The position numbers were made by a program, and so were the translations under genes. Under the pieces are notes generated by a model. The model was given only the letters and a program-made list of their open reading frames with translations. It made no database searches and was not told where the DNA came from. From assembly GCF_000968375.1 (NCBI RefSeq), contig NZ_CP009933.1, positions 558,001-622,000 on the forward strand: 64,000 nt of DNA. Direction: 5' to 3'. The DNA comes from Clostridium scatologenes (GTDB taxonomy: Bacteria; Bacillota; Clostridia; Clostridiales; Clostridiaceae). Shown in pieces: positions 44,591 to 53,448 of the stretch. Positions within the stretch are counted from its first letter, which is position 1. Each line of letters opens with the position of its first letter.

Positions 44591-44753
44591 TTAGGTGCTG
44601 ACATTTGTTGAAAATGCAGTTAAAAGGGAAAGTGGAAGAACCACTGCAGCCCACCGCTACTGTGAGGATGATGAAACCTTATTATGCCACTGGATAATTT
44701 ATCTGGGAAGACAGGGGAGTAAAATGAATCCGAGCCAGGAAACCTGCCTGATA
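44591..44753 (+). promoter_or_regulatory. Cobalamin riboswitch 5
   Basis: TAGGTGCTG, GTTAAAAGGGAAAGTGG, CCACTGCAGCCCACCGCTACTGTGAGG, TGCCACTGG, CTGGGAAGAC and GAGCCAGGAAACCTGCCTG follow the B12-box order. The core reads CAGCCCACCGCT where riboswitches 3, 4 and 6 have CAGCCCCCGCT, one inserted A. A terminator at 44832 and then the DUF4430 surface-protein gene follow. Confidence 0.92.
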
Positions 44754-44831
44754 TTTGTTGATTCTTTCGGAGGGAAAGATAGATACAAAGGAATGTTATC
44801 TGTAATAGGTAATGTTTATTATGAATGCAGG

Positions 44832-44858
44832 TGGGCTCTTTCAGGAGTCCATTTTTTT
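44832..44858 (+). terminator. Riboswitch 5 terminator
   Basis: TGGGCTC and GAGTCCA form a 7-bp stem (one G-U pair) with a TTTCAG loop, followed by TTTTTTT. Confidence 0.85.
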
Positions 44859-44912
44859 ATGCAATTTTTACTTAATTTGTTAATAGTGTAAATAAATAGA
44901 GAGGAGGCGGCT

Positions 44913-44933
44913 ATGAAAAATATAATAACTTAA
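44913..44933 (+). CDS. Six-codon leader frame
   Basis: A very strong GAGGAGGCGG site is followed by ATG-AAA-AAT-ATA-ATA-ACT-TAA. The peptide (M-K-N-I-I-T) may be a translated leader or the relic of a lost gene start. It lies between the riboswitch 5 terminator and the surface protein gene. Confidence 0.3.
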   Translation: MKNIIT

Positions 44934-44989
44934 ATATTTTGTTAAAAATTAATACTATACTTGAAAAAATTTAATAAGGGGGGGACGGT

Positions 44990-47900
44990 ATGAAAAAAAT
45001 ATTTAGTAAAATAATACTGCTTCTATTTATGTTCAGTATTACTTTATCTAATATTGGTAACGTACATGCTAATGAAGCTATAAGCAAAAGTAGAATTTTT
45101 GGAAATGACAGAGTTGAAACTTCTATAAAAATAAGTGAAAATGGATGGCAGAATGGTACAGATACAGCTATCATAGCTCAAGGATATGGATATGCAGATG
45201 CACTTTGTGCAGCACCGCTTGCTAAAAAATATAATGCTCCATTATTGCTTACAGATAAAAGTGGGTTGAATAATGGAACTATTAATGAGTTAAAAAGGCT
45301 TAAAGTTAAAAACGTTTTCTTAATTGGAGGAAGCGGAGCTTTATCTTCAAATGTAGAAAATCAATTAAAAAATTTAGGAATAAATCATATTGAAAGATTA
45401 TGGGGAAAGGATAGGTATGAAACCTCTTTAAAGATAGCTGAAAGTTTAGGGGAAGTAAATGGTGTTGTTGTTACTTCAGGAAATGGTTATGCAGATAGTC
45501 TATCCATAGCACCTATTGCAGCTCAAAAGGGAATGCCTATACTGCTTTCTGATAAGAATGGTCTTACAGATGGAATAAAAAATTATATAAAAGATAAAAA
45601 TATAAAAAATACTTACATAGTTGGTGGCACTGGAGTTATAGATACAAAAATTCAAAATGATTTATCCAATGCTAAAAGATTAAGTGGACAAGATAGATTT
45701 GAAACTAATCTTGCTGTAATGAACGAATTTCAAAATGAATTGAAATTTGAGAAAATATTTATAGCAGAAGGAAATGGTGTATCTGGAAATGAATTTGCTG
45801 ATGCACTTTCAGGAGCAGTTCTTGCAGCGCAAAGTTCTTCACCTTTAGTTCTCATTTATAAGACTATGCCGACTAAGACTGCAGAATTTATAAAAGCTAA
45901 GATGTCTAACAAAACACAACTTATAGCTTTAGGTGGTGATGCTGTAGTAGCAAATAGTGTATTAAATGGATTGATTGATTTATTTAGTGGGAAAACTGTT
46001 CCTACAACATCAACTCAAACAACAACGTCATCTGGAGGTAGTTCATCAGGAGGATCTTCAGGTGGGTCCTCAGGGAATAAAACCTTTACTATGACAATTA
46101 CTAAAAATAATGGTGCTACTACAATAAAAACTTTTACTATAACCATAGACAAAGATAAAGCAAATGAAAATTCAATGGAATATTTAAAGAGTGTGGCTAA
46201 GGTAACTGAGTTACAAGGACCAGGCTTCATAAATGGTATAGATGGACTTTTAAATGTATTTTTAAAGGATCTGCCAATTTCAGATAGAAAAGCAGGATAC
46301 TATGGTATTGATTGGTTTATATATTTAAATGGAAAACTTACGCCTGTAGGTGCAACTGGAGTATATCCTAAAGAAGGAGATACATTAAATTTTGATTATC
46401 ATGAATGGGATTGGCATGCTTTAGTAGCCCCAGGAACTACAACGATGCCTTTAAATTTAGAAAGTGTTCCATCTTCAATTAAGTCAGGACAATCCATAAA
46501 GCTCAGAGCTACTTGTGTATATAGAGGTGTTTATAATGTAGCAGTAAAAGTAGATGGTAAGCAAGTAGCAGCTACTGACATAGATGGATACGCTACAATA
46601 GCTATAAATGGTGCAGGAACACACACAGTAACATTAGAAAAGGATGGAGCATCAAAAAGTAAAACAGTAACAGTTACTTCAAGTGGACATGATGATCCAG
46701 ATATAAATGATTTAGAATTGAATACATTAGGTGAGAATTATGATGGAAATGCTAGCGGAAACAAAAGTGAGATAAGTGGAAATGTAATTATTTCTGCAAA
46801 TAATGTTTCGCTAAAAAATGTAAATGTTGATGAAGAACTTATAATAGACCCAGGTGCAGATGGAAACAGTAATATTACAAACGTTACTGCAAGTAAGATT
46901 GTTGTAAAATCTGGAGGAGTAAATAGTATTCACTTTAGTAATGTAAAATCAGATTTTATTGAAATTAATAGCAGCAGTAATGTAAGAATTGAAGGAAAAG
47001 ATGAAACTCAAATAAAAAATACACAAGTATCAAATAGTTGTGTACTGGATACAGTGGATTCTAAATCATATTTTGGACAAGTTACTGCTGAAAACAATGA
47101 TAAAAATGATTGTGGTACTTTAGAGTTAAGAGGAAATTTTGCAGATAACATAGAGGTAAAGTCCAATGTTAAAATAGTTGCTTCAAGTACTGCTCCTATT
47201 CCTGAAGTTAAGGTGAATTCTGATTCAAAACCCAATGTAGTGCTTCAAGGTAAATTTGGAAACATTAATGTTGCAAAAGAAGCTGTAATAGAGGCTAATA
47301 GTTCTGAAATATCAAAAATTGATACTGATGCAGATGTTACTATAAAGCTTAATGATGATAAATCAACTGTAGGCAGTATTAAAAAAGCAAAAGATGTTAA
47401 GATTGAATGTAAAGATAAAGATAACAAGGACATAAAAACTATACCAATAGAAGAAAAACAATCGGTTTCTGTATCAGGAATAACTTTGGATAAAACAGAA
47501 GCAGGTCTTGCTGAAGGAGAGACATTGCAGTTAACAGCATCAGTTCAGCCAGATAATGCAACAAATAGAAATGTAACCTGGTCAAGCAATGATGTATCAG
47601 TAGCATCAGTAGATGCATCTGGAAAAGTAACAGCAGTGAAAGAAGGTATAGCAACTATAACGGCAACTACAGTAGATGGTAACAAAACAGCATCTTGTAT
47701 TATGACTGTAACCAAGCAGAATCCTTCAAAGGACACTTTTACTTTACTAGTTACAAGGGATAATGGGACAACAACATTAAAAAAACAAACTATGACAATA
47801 GATAAAGACAAGAAAAATGAAAATGCAATGGAGTATTTAAAGAGTATAGCTGCAGTTACTGAATTGCAAGGCCCAGGATTTATAAATGGTATTGATGGGT

Positions 47901-48892
47901 TATTAAATGTGTTTCTAAAGGATATGCCTATAGAGGAAAGAAAGGCAGGTTACTATGGTATTGACTGGTTTATATATTTAAATGGAAATCTTACACCAGT
48001 AGGTGCAACTGGAGTGCATCCTAAAGCAGGAGATACCTTAAAATTTGATTATCACAAATGGGATTGGCACGCTTTAGTATCACCAGGAACTACAGTAATG
48101 CCTTTAACTTTAGAAAATATACCAGCTTCTATTAAATCAGGAGATTCTATAAAGCTTAAAGTTACTTGTGTATTTAGAGGAGTTTATGATGCATCAGTAA
48201 AAGTAGATGGTAAACAGGTGACAACTACTGATATAGATGGATACGCTACAATAATTGTTAATGGTTCAGGAACACATACAATAACAGTAGAAAAAAATGG
48301 AGGGTCCAAAACTAGGACTGTAAATGTTACTGACAAAGATGTACCTATAGAATTAATTCCAGTAACAGGAATTAGTTTAAATAAGGCAAATGTAAGTCTA
48401 AAAGTGGGAGAAGCATTACAGTTAAATGCAACAATACAACCAAACAATGCTACAAATAAAAATGTAGCTTGGATAAGTAGTGATGCAGCAGTAGCAACAG
48501 TAGATGGAAGTGGAAAGATAACATCATTAAAAGAAGGAACAACAACTATAACAGTTACTACAGCAGATGGTAATAAAGAAGCATTTTGTATTGTAACAGT
48601 AACTAAAGGGGAAGTTCCAACAACAGATACAAATCTTATCAATATACTTGGTGATGTTAGCTTAAATATAATAGAAACAAAAGAAGGCAATATAAAATTA
48701 CAAGGAAATAGTAAGAACGACAGTGATATTATTGCTATAACTTTGTATGATGAGCAAGGAAATTTAAAATATATTAATCAGACAACAGGATCTATGAATG
48801 TGATTACAAAACTTGCTTCAGGAAAATACCATGGATATATAAAATCTTCTAGCACCAGCATAGTTAATATAGGTGAATTTGAAGTTAAATAA
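44990..48892 (+). CDS. CWB2-anchored surface protein with two DUF4430 modules and two BIG2 domains
   Basis: This 1300-residue secreted protein has a signal peptide (to about residue 28), three CWB2 repeats (about 34-332), a Ser/Gly linker (about 345-362), a DUF4430 plus Ig-like module (364-565), a strand-rich region with beta-helix-like spacing (570-820), a BIG2 domain (825-910), a second, almost identical DUF4430 module (914-1118), a second BIG2 (1122-1207) and a C-terminal beta domain. DUF4430 is the fold of the C-terminal half of intrinsic factor and transcobalamin. Controlled by riboswitch 5, it probably displays corrinoid-binding modules on the wall. RBS AAGGGGGGG. Confidence 0.87.
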   Translation: MKKIFSKIILLLFMFSITLSNIGNVHANEAISKSRIFGNDRVETSIKISENGWQNGTDTAIIAQGYGYADALCAAPLAKKYNAPLLLTDKSGLNNGTINELKRLKVKNVFLIGGSGALSSNVENQLKNLGINHIERLWGKDRYETSLKIAESLGEVNGVVVTSGNGYADSLSIAPIAAQKGMPILLSDKNGLTDGIKNYIKDKNIKNTYIVGGTGVIDTKIQNDLSNAKRLSGQDRFETNLAVMNEFQNELKFEKIFIAEGNGVSGNEFADALSGAVLAAQSSSPLVLIYKTMPTKTAEFIKAKMSNKTQLIALGGDAVVANSVLNGLIDLFSGKTVPTTSTQTTTSSGGSSSGGSSGGSSGNKTFTMTITKNNGATTIKTFTITIDKDKANENSMEYLKSVAKVTELQGPGFINGIDGLLNVFLKDLPISDRKAGYYGIDWFIYLNGKLTPVGATGVYPKEGDTLNFDYHEWDWHALVAPGTTTMPLNLESVPSSIKSGQSIKLRATCVYRGVYNVAVKVDGKQVAATDIDGYATIAINGAGTHTVTLEKDGASKSKTVTVTSSGHDDPDINDLELNTLGENYDGNASGNKSEISGNVIISANNVSLKNVNVDEELIIDPGADGNSNITNVTASKIVVKSGGVNSIHFSNVKSDFIEINSSSNVRIEGKDETQIKNTQVSNSCVLDTVDSKSYFGQVTAENNDKNDCGTLELRGNFADNIEVKSNVKIVASSTAPIPEVKVNSDSKPNVVLQGKFGNINVAKEAVIEANSSEISKIDTDADVTIKLNDDKSTVGSIKKAKDVKIECKDKDNKDIKTIPIEEKQSVSVSGITLDKTEAGLAEGETLQLTASVQPDNATNRNVTWSSNDVSVASVDASGKVTAVKEGIATITATTVDGNKTASCIMTVTKQNPSKDTFTLLVTRDNGTTTLKKQTMTIDKDKKNENAMEYLKSIAAVTELQGPGFINGIDGLLNVFLKDMPIEERKAGYYGIDWFIYLNGNLTPVGATGVHPKAGDTLKFDYHKWDWHALVSPGTTVMPLTLENIPASIKSGDSIKLKVTCVFRGVYDASVKVDGKQVTTTDIDGYATIIVNGSGTHTITVEKNGGSKTRTVNVTDKDVPIELIPVTGISLNKANVSLKVGEALQLNATIQPNNATNKNVAWISSDAAVATVDGSGKITSLKEGTTTITVTTADGNKEAFCIVTVTKGEVPTTDTNLINILGDVSLNIIETKEGNIKLQGNSKNDSDIIAITLYDEQGNLKYINQTTGSMNVITKLASGKYHGYIKSSSTSIVNIGEFEVK

Positions 48893-48919
48893 ATTAATTT
48901 AATATGGATAATTCTCTAA

Positions 48920-48961
48920 AACTATTCACTATATTTGTATATATAAATGTAGTGAATAGTT
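48920..48961 (+). terminator. Hairpin between the two large DUF4430 genes
   Basis: AACTATTCACTA pairs exactly with TAGTGAATAGTT around an AT-rich loop. No T tract follows, so it may attenuate or protect rather than terminate; the downstream genes probably still read from riboswitch 5. Confidence 0.45.
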
Positions 48962-49010
48962 AAAGCATGAGTTATATCAAAATTAAATATCTTTTAAGAG
49001 GGGATGTAAT

Positions 49011-52000
49011 ATGAAAAACATCAAGGGGAAAATTATCTCTATATTCATGACTTTTATTATGTTAGTGAGTATATTAGGCATAAATGTAGGAAATGTTTTT
49101 GCAGATGAAAGTAGTAATAATATAAATGTAAATATAGCAGTAGTAGGAATGTATAATGAAAATCTTTTTAGTCCACAGCAGATTAAAGTAAGTGAAAATG
49201 CCACTGCTGAAGATGTGTTAAAAGCCACAGGATTAAATGTAGAAGTTAAAGATAACGGAATGGTAGATAGTATAGCTGGGCAGAAAAATGGTACTGATGA
49301 CGGAAATTATGGAACTCAAAGTGGATGGATGTATAAAGTTAATTATACAACACCTCAAGATTATCCTAAAACTCAAAGTGTAAAAGATGGAGATCATATA
49401 TTATTTGTTTATATCAAAAATTATGGCGACTTATTGCCTAGCTATGATTCAACTCAAAATGATTTTGTGAATGTAACTGTAAAAAGTATACAAAAGGATA
49501 ACAGTTTTAGTGAACAATTTACGGTATTAAAAAATAACTCTATTAATGCTGCAATCATGGAAGGCTTAAAGAAGCATGGAGGAGATTTTGATAAATCTTC
49601 TTTGGCATCAGAAGCTTTAATGTCAAAGGATGATGAACAGTTTTGGAGCTACACTTTAAATAACGATAAAAGCACTTACAATCAAAAGGATATACAACTA
49701 AAGGATGGAGATGTAATAACAACATTTAAAGATGATAGACAAGGAATAAAAGAAGGTTCAGTTTCAGTAACAGGGGTAAACTTAGATAAAACAAAGTCAA
49801 CTCTTGCTGAGGGAGATACAGTACAATTAACAGCAACAATAGCTCCAGACAATGCAACAAATAAAGATTTAAAATGGTCAAGCAGTGATGAAACAATAGC
49901 AACAGTGGACACAACTGGGAAAGTAACAGCAATAAAAGAAGGAACAGCAACTATAAAGGTAGCTACAGAGGATGGTGAAAAAACATCAACTTGCATTGTA
50001 GATGTTACCAAGAAACAGGTGTTACCAACAGATAATACTTTTACCATGTTGATTACTAGAGACAATGGAGCTAGTACAATAAAGACTTTTACTATGACTA
50101 TTGATAAAGATAAGAAAAATGAAAATTCTATGGATTACTTAAAAAGTGTAACTAAGGTTACTGAATTACAAGGGCCAGGCTTTATAAATGGCATAGATGG
50201 ATTGTTAAATGTATTTCTAAAGGATATGCCTATTGAAGATAGAAAAGCTGGGTATTATGGTGTTGATTGGTTTATATATTTAAATGGAAGTCTTACACCT
50301 GTAGGGGCAACTGGAGTATATCCTAAAGCAGGTGATATCTTAAATTTTGATTATCACAAATGGGATTGGCATTCTTTAGTACCACCAGGAACTAAAACAA
50401 TGCCTTTAAAAATAGAGAATGTACCATATTCTTCTATTGATTCTGGAACTCCTATAAAACTTAGGGTTACTTGTGTATTTAGAGGTGTTTATAATGTATC
50501 AGTAAAAGTAGATGGTAAAGAAGTTGCAACTACTGATATAGATGGGTACGCTACAATAACCATAAATGAAGTAGGAGAACATACTATTAGAGTTGAAAAA
50601 GATGACGCCTATAAAGAAAAGAAAACCACAGTAAAAGCAGCAGAAAATAAAGTAGTAGCAATAAACTTAAATAAAACAGAATCAACTCTTACTGAAGGAG
50701 AAATACTACAGTTAACAGCGGAAGTACAGCCAGATAATGCAACAAATAAGAATGTAACTTGGAAAAGCAGTGATGAAACAATAGCAAAAGTAGATGAGAA
50801 TGGAAAAGTAACAGCATTAAAGAAAGGAACAGCAACAATAACAGTTACTTCAGTAGATGGACAAAAAACAGCAAGCTGCAATGTGATAATAAATGAAAAA
50901 AATCAAGAAAAAGTATCTGTAACTGGAGTTACTTTGGACAAAACAAATGAAAATGTATCAATAGGAGGAGTATTACAGTTAACAGCAACAATAGTCCCAG
51001 ATAATGCAACAAATAAAAATGTAAAATGGTCAAGTAGTGATGAAACAATAGCAATAGTGGATGCAAATGGGAAAGTAACAGCAGTAAAAGAAGGAAATGC
51101 AATAATAACAGCAACTACAGAAGATGTGGAGAAAACAGCAACTTGTAGTGTAACAGTTACCAAAGTAGATACAAAAGACTATACAAAATCTATGAATAGT
51201 CTTATAGATGGAATAAGTTCAACTGTGATAATTGATAATTGTGATGATTGGTTAGCACTAGGATTAAATAAGGTAGGAAAAAATGTCCCAGAAGGATATC
51301 TTTCAAAATTAGAACAAAGAGTAAAAGCTGCTACAAAAAATGGGGTATTAGATTTAGGAAATCCTACTGAATATGAAAGACTTACTTTAGCAGTATTAGC
51401 ATGTGGAGGAGATCCTACTAATATTGCAGGTCAGAACCTTATAGAAAAAATATATAACAACAATAATATGTCTGATCAGGGAATAAATGCTTATGTATTT
51501 GGACTTATAGCTTTGCAAGCAGGAAACTTTAATATACCTAACAATGCAGTATGGACTAAAGAAAAACTAATTAACAAAATTTTGAGTTATCAAGAAGATG
51601 ATGGATGGTCATATGGTGGTGGTTCAGCAGATCCAGATATGACTGCTATGGCTATTTCAGCATTAGCTCCATATTATAGTACAAATACAGATGTAAAATC
51701 AGCCATAGATATTGCAATAAACAGATTGTCACAAATTCAAGATGCTAATGATGGAGGGTTTGCATCTTATAAAACAAAAAATAGTGAAAGTTGTTCTCAG
51801 GTTATAATAGGTCTTTGTGCTAATGGAATAGATCCTACTACGGATGATAGATTTACGAAAAATGGGAAAAATCCAATGGATGCACTTTTGACTTTTGCAA
51901 CAGGTGACAACAAAGGATTTGGACATGCAGATAATAATATAAATGCTATGGGCACAGAACAAGGATTAGAGGCACTAGCAGCATACAAGCTTTTTAAATT

Positions 52001-52364
52001 AGGAAAAGGATCTATATATTCAGGTTTTACCATCAAAGATCCAGATAGTAAAACTATGAAAATAACCAATATGACAACAAAATCAGAATTTAGTTTAGGT
52101 GATGATGCTAAAATATCTATAAAGATTGAGAATAATACTAATAAGGATCAAGATGCATCATTAGTATTAGCATTATATGACCAAAATGGTGAATTTGTTG
52201 ATTATGTATGTGGAAACCAGACTATTAAAAAGGGAGATTCATCTATTTTAACTAGTATGTTAAAGCTTCCATCACAAGGAGTATACACATTAAAAGGCTT
52301 TGTATGGGATACTTTAGAGGCTATGAATCCACTTTCAGATGTCATAGAAATACATGTTAAATAG
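49011..52364 (+). CDS. Secreted intrinsic-factor-like protein: DUF4430, BIG2 and cobalamin-binding-type barrel
   Basis: This 1117-residue secreted protein has a signal peptide (to about 31), a DUF4430 domain (36-135), a second related domain (146-242), BIG2 (248-333), a full DUF4430 plus Ig module (340-545) nearly identical to those of the preceding gene, two more BIG2 domains (547-720), and an alpha/alpha barrel of the prenyltransferase/transcobalamin type (725-1010; D-P-T-N-I-A-G-Q-N-L-I-E-K-I-Y, D-G-W-S-Y-G-G-G-S-A-D-P-D-M-T, G-T-E-Q-G-L-E-A-L). A C-terminal beta domain follows. Barrel plus DUF4430 are the two halves of animal intrinsic factor. There is no CWB2 anchor. RBS AGAGGGGATG. Confidence 0.88.
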   Translation: MKNIKGKIISIFMTFIMLVSILGINVGNVFADESSNNINVNIAVVGMYNENLFSPQQIKVSENATAEDVLKATGLNVEVKDNGMVDSIAGQKNGTDDGNYGTQSGWMYKVNYTTPQDYPKTQSVKDGDHILFVYIKNYGDLLPSYDSTQNDFVNVTVKSIQKDNSFSEQFTVLKNNSINAAIMEGLKKHGGDFDKSSLASEALMSKDDEQFWSYTLNNDKSTYNQKDIQLKDGDVITTFKDDRQGIKEGSVSVTGVNLDKTKSTLAEGDTVQLTATIAPDNATNKDLKWSSSDETIATVDTTGKVTAIKEGTATIKVATEDGEKTSTCIVDVTKKQVLPTDNTFTMLITRDNGASTIKTFTMTIDKDKKNENSMDYLKSVTKVTELQGPGFINGIDGLLNVFLKDMPIEDRKAGYYGVDWFIYLNGSLTPVGATGVYPKAGDILNFDYHKWDWHSLVPPGTKTMPLKIENVPYSSIDSGTPIKLRVTCVFRGVYNVSVKVDGKEVATTDIDGYATITINEVGEHTIRVEKDDAYKEKKTTVKAAENKVVAINLNKTESTLTEGEILQLTAEVQPDNATNKNVTWKSSDETIAKVDENGKVTALKKGTATITVTSVDGQKTASCNVIINEKNQEKVSVTGVTLDKTNENVSIGGVLQLTATIVPDNATNKNVKWSSSDETIAIVDANGKVTAVKEGNAIITATTEDVEKTATCSVTVTKVDTKDYTKSMNSLIDGISSTVIIDNCDDWLALGLNKVGKNVPEGYLSKLEQRVKAATKNGVLDLGNPTEYERLTLAVLACGGDPTNIAGQNLIEKIYNNNNMSDQGINAYVFGLIALQAGNFNIPNNAVWTKEKLINKILSYQEDDGWSYGGGSADPDMTAMAISALAPYYSTNTDVKSAIDIAINRLSQIQDANDGGFASYKTKNSESCSQVIIGLCANGIDPTTDDRFTKNGKNPMDALLTFATGDNKGFGHADNNINAMGTEQGLEALAAYKLFKLGKGSIYSGFTIKDPDSKTMKITNMTTKSEFSLGDDAKISIKIENNTNKDQDASLVLALYDQNGEFVDYVCGNQTIKKGDSSILTSMLKLPSQGVYTLKGFVWDTLEAMNPLSDVIEIHVK

Positions 52365-52385
52365 AAAAAATTTAAAGTGAATTTT

Positions 52386-52415
52386 AGAGAATGTCTATTT
52401 TATTAGTCATTCTCT
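52386..52415 (+). terminator. Weak hairpin before ecfT
   Basis: AGAGAATG and CATTCTCT form an 8-bp stem, followed by GAAGTATTTTATC. The T tract is poor; it may attenuate transcription into the ECF genes. Confidence 0.4.
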
Positions 52416-52509
52416 GAAGTATTTTATCTAATGGCTGTCACCTATAATACTCACATTCTACTTAGATGAGAAGTATAAGAACCACTTGATAAGGAAGTGA
52501 AAAAGGAAA

Positions 52510-53448
52510 ATGTTGAAAAGTGAAAGTACAGTTTTAGTTAAGAAAAAAGATATGAAAGATGAAATTAAATACTATAAAGATTTTAAAGTATATCATGTAC
52601 TGACAGCTACTCTTATTTTTATATCCATGATAATTATGATATTTTCTAATGACAATCCTGTAATATTGGCATCTGTTTATGTTTTTATTGTATCCATGAT
52701 AATTTGTTCTAGAGAAAAACAGAAGTTTAAAACAGGTTTTTACTACTTTATACCAATTGCTGTTTTAATAGTAGTGATTAATATGTTTTTTGTAAGCTCT
52801 GGAAGTATTACACTTTTTTATCTGTTTCATAAAAGATTTACTTTAGAGGCAGTAGTATATGCTGTAGTTTTCTCTTTTAAGTTTTTAGCTGTTATATATA
52901 TTTTTCTGATATTTGAAAGCATGATTGACACCGATAGAGCAGTATCATACTTTTCTTCAGTAATGCCAAAGTCAACACTCATGCTTATGATAAGCTTTAA
53001 ACTTATACCAAGTATGAGAGACAGGTTTAAAAATTTAAAGGAGATCTATGAAATTAGAGGAGTAAGATTTAACAAGAAAAAATCTAAAGAAAAGACTGCC
53101 AGTTATATTCCTGTACTTTCAATATTATTGGAGGATTCTATGGAAGGTTCCTTTGCAATAGGAGAGGCCGCTTATGTAAGAGGATTTTTAAGTGGAAATA
53201 GGAGTGTTTATGAAAGACAGAAATTTTACATTAGAGATTACAAAATAATAGTATTAAGTATTGCTCTTATTGTATTTTATGGAATAGCAGAATTTAAAAA
53301 TTGGGTAAGGTTTAACATATATGACGGAGTAACCATAATAAACTTTATAAACATTGGCATAGCCGCGATTTTTGCATTTGTTGTATGTATTACTTTACTT
53401 GTAATCTTTAATTGTGAGGAGAAAAAAGATGGCTTTTATAGAAATTAA
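52510..53448 (+). CDS. ecfT: EcfT-type energy-coupling transmembrane protein
   Basis: This 312-residue membrane protein has about five helices and the two coupling motifs of EcfT, E-I-R-G-V near residue 180 and Y-V-R-G-F near residue 225 (the A-R-G type motifs that contact the ATPases). EcfT scaffolds S-components and the two ATPases of group II/I ECF importers. It starts at ATG 52510 after AAGGAAGTGAAAAAGG and overlaps the ATPase gene by 20 bases. In this setting it probably powers corrinoid uptake and could also serve the S-component at 32.2 kb. Confidence 0.88.
   Translation: MLKSESTVLVKKKDMKDEIKYYKDFKVYHVLTATLIFISMIIMIFSNDNPVILASVYVFIVSMIICSREKQKFKTGFYYFIPIAVLIVVINMFFVSSGSITLFYLFHKRFTLEAVVYAVVFSFKFLAVIYIFLIFESMIDTDRAVSYFSSVMPKSTLMLMISFKLIPSMRDRFKNLKEIYEIRGVRFNKKKSKEKTASYIPVLSILLEDSMEGSFAIGEAAYVRGFLSGNRSVYERQKFYIRDYKIIVLSIALIVFYGIAEFKNWVRFNIYDGVTIINFINIGIAAIFAFVVCITLLVIFNCEEKKDGFYRN

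Noticed and set aside
44595..44891. 98-codon open frame over riboswitch 5
   Set aside because: It runs straight through the conserved aptamer and terminator, has no RBS, and its protein is only a translation of the riboswitch.
47008..48690. Several open frames on the minus strand of the DUF4430 surface gene
   Set aside because: They are antisense shadows of repetitive Thr/Val/Ser-rich coding sequence, low in complexity and without RBS.
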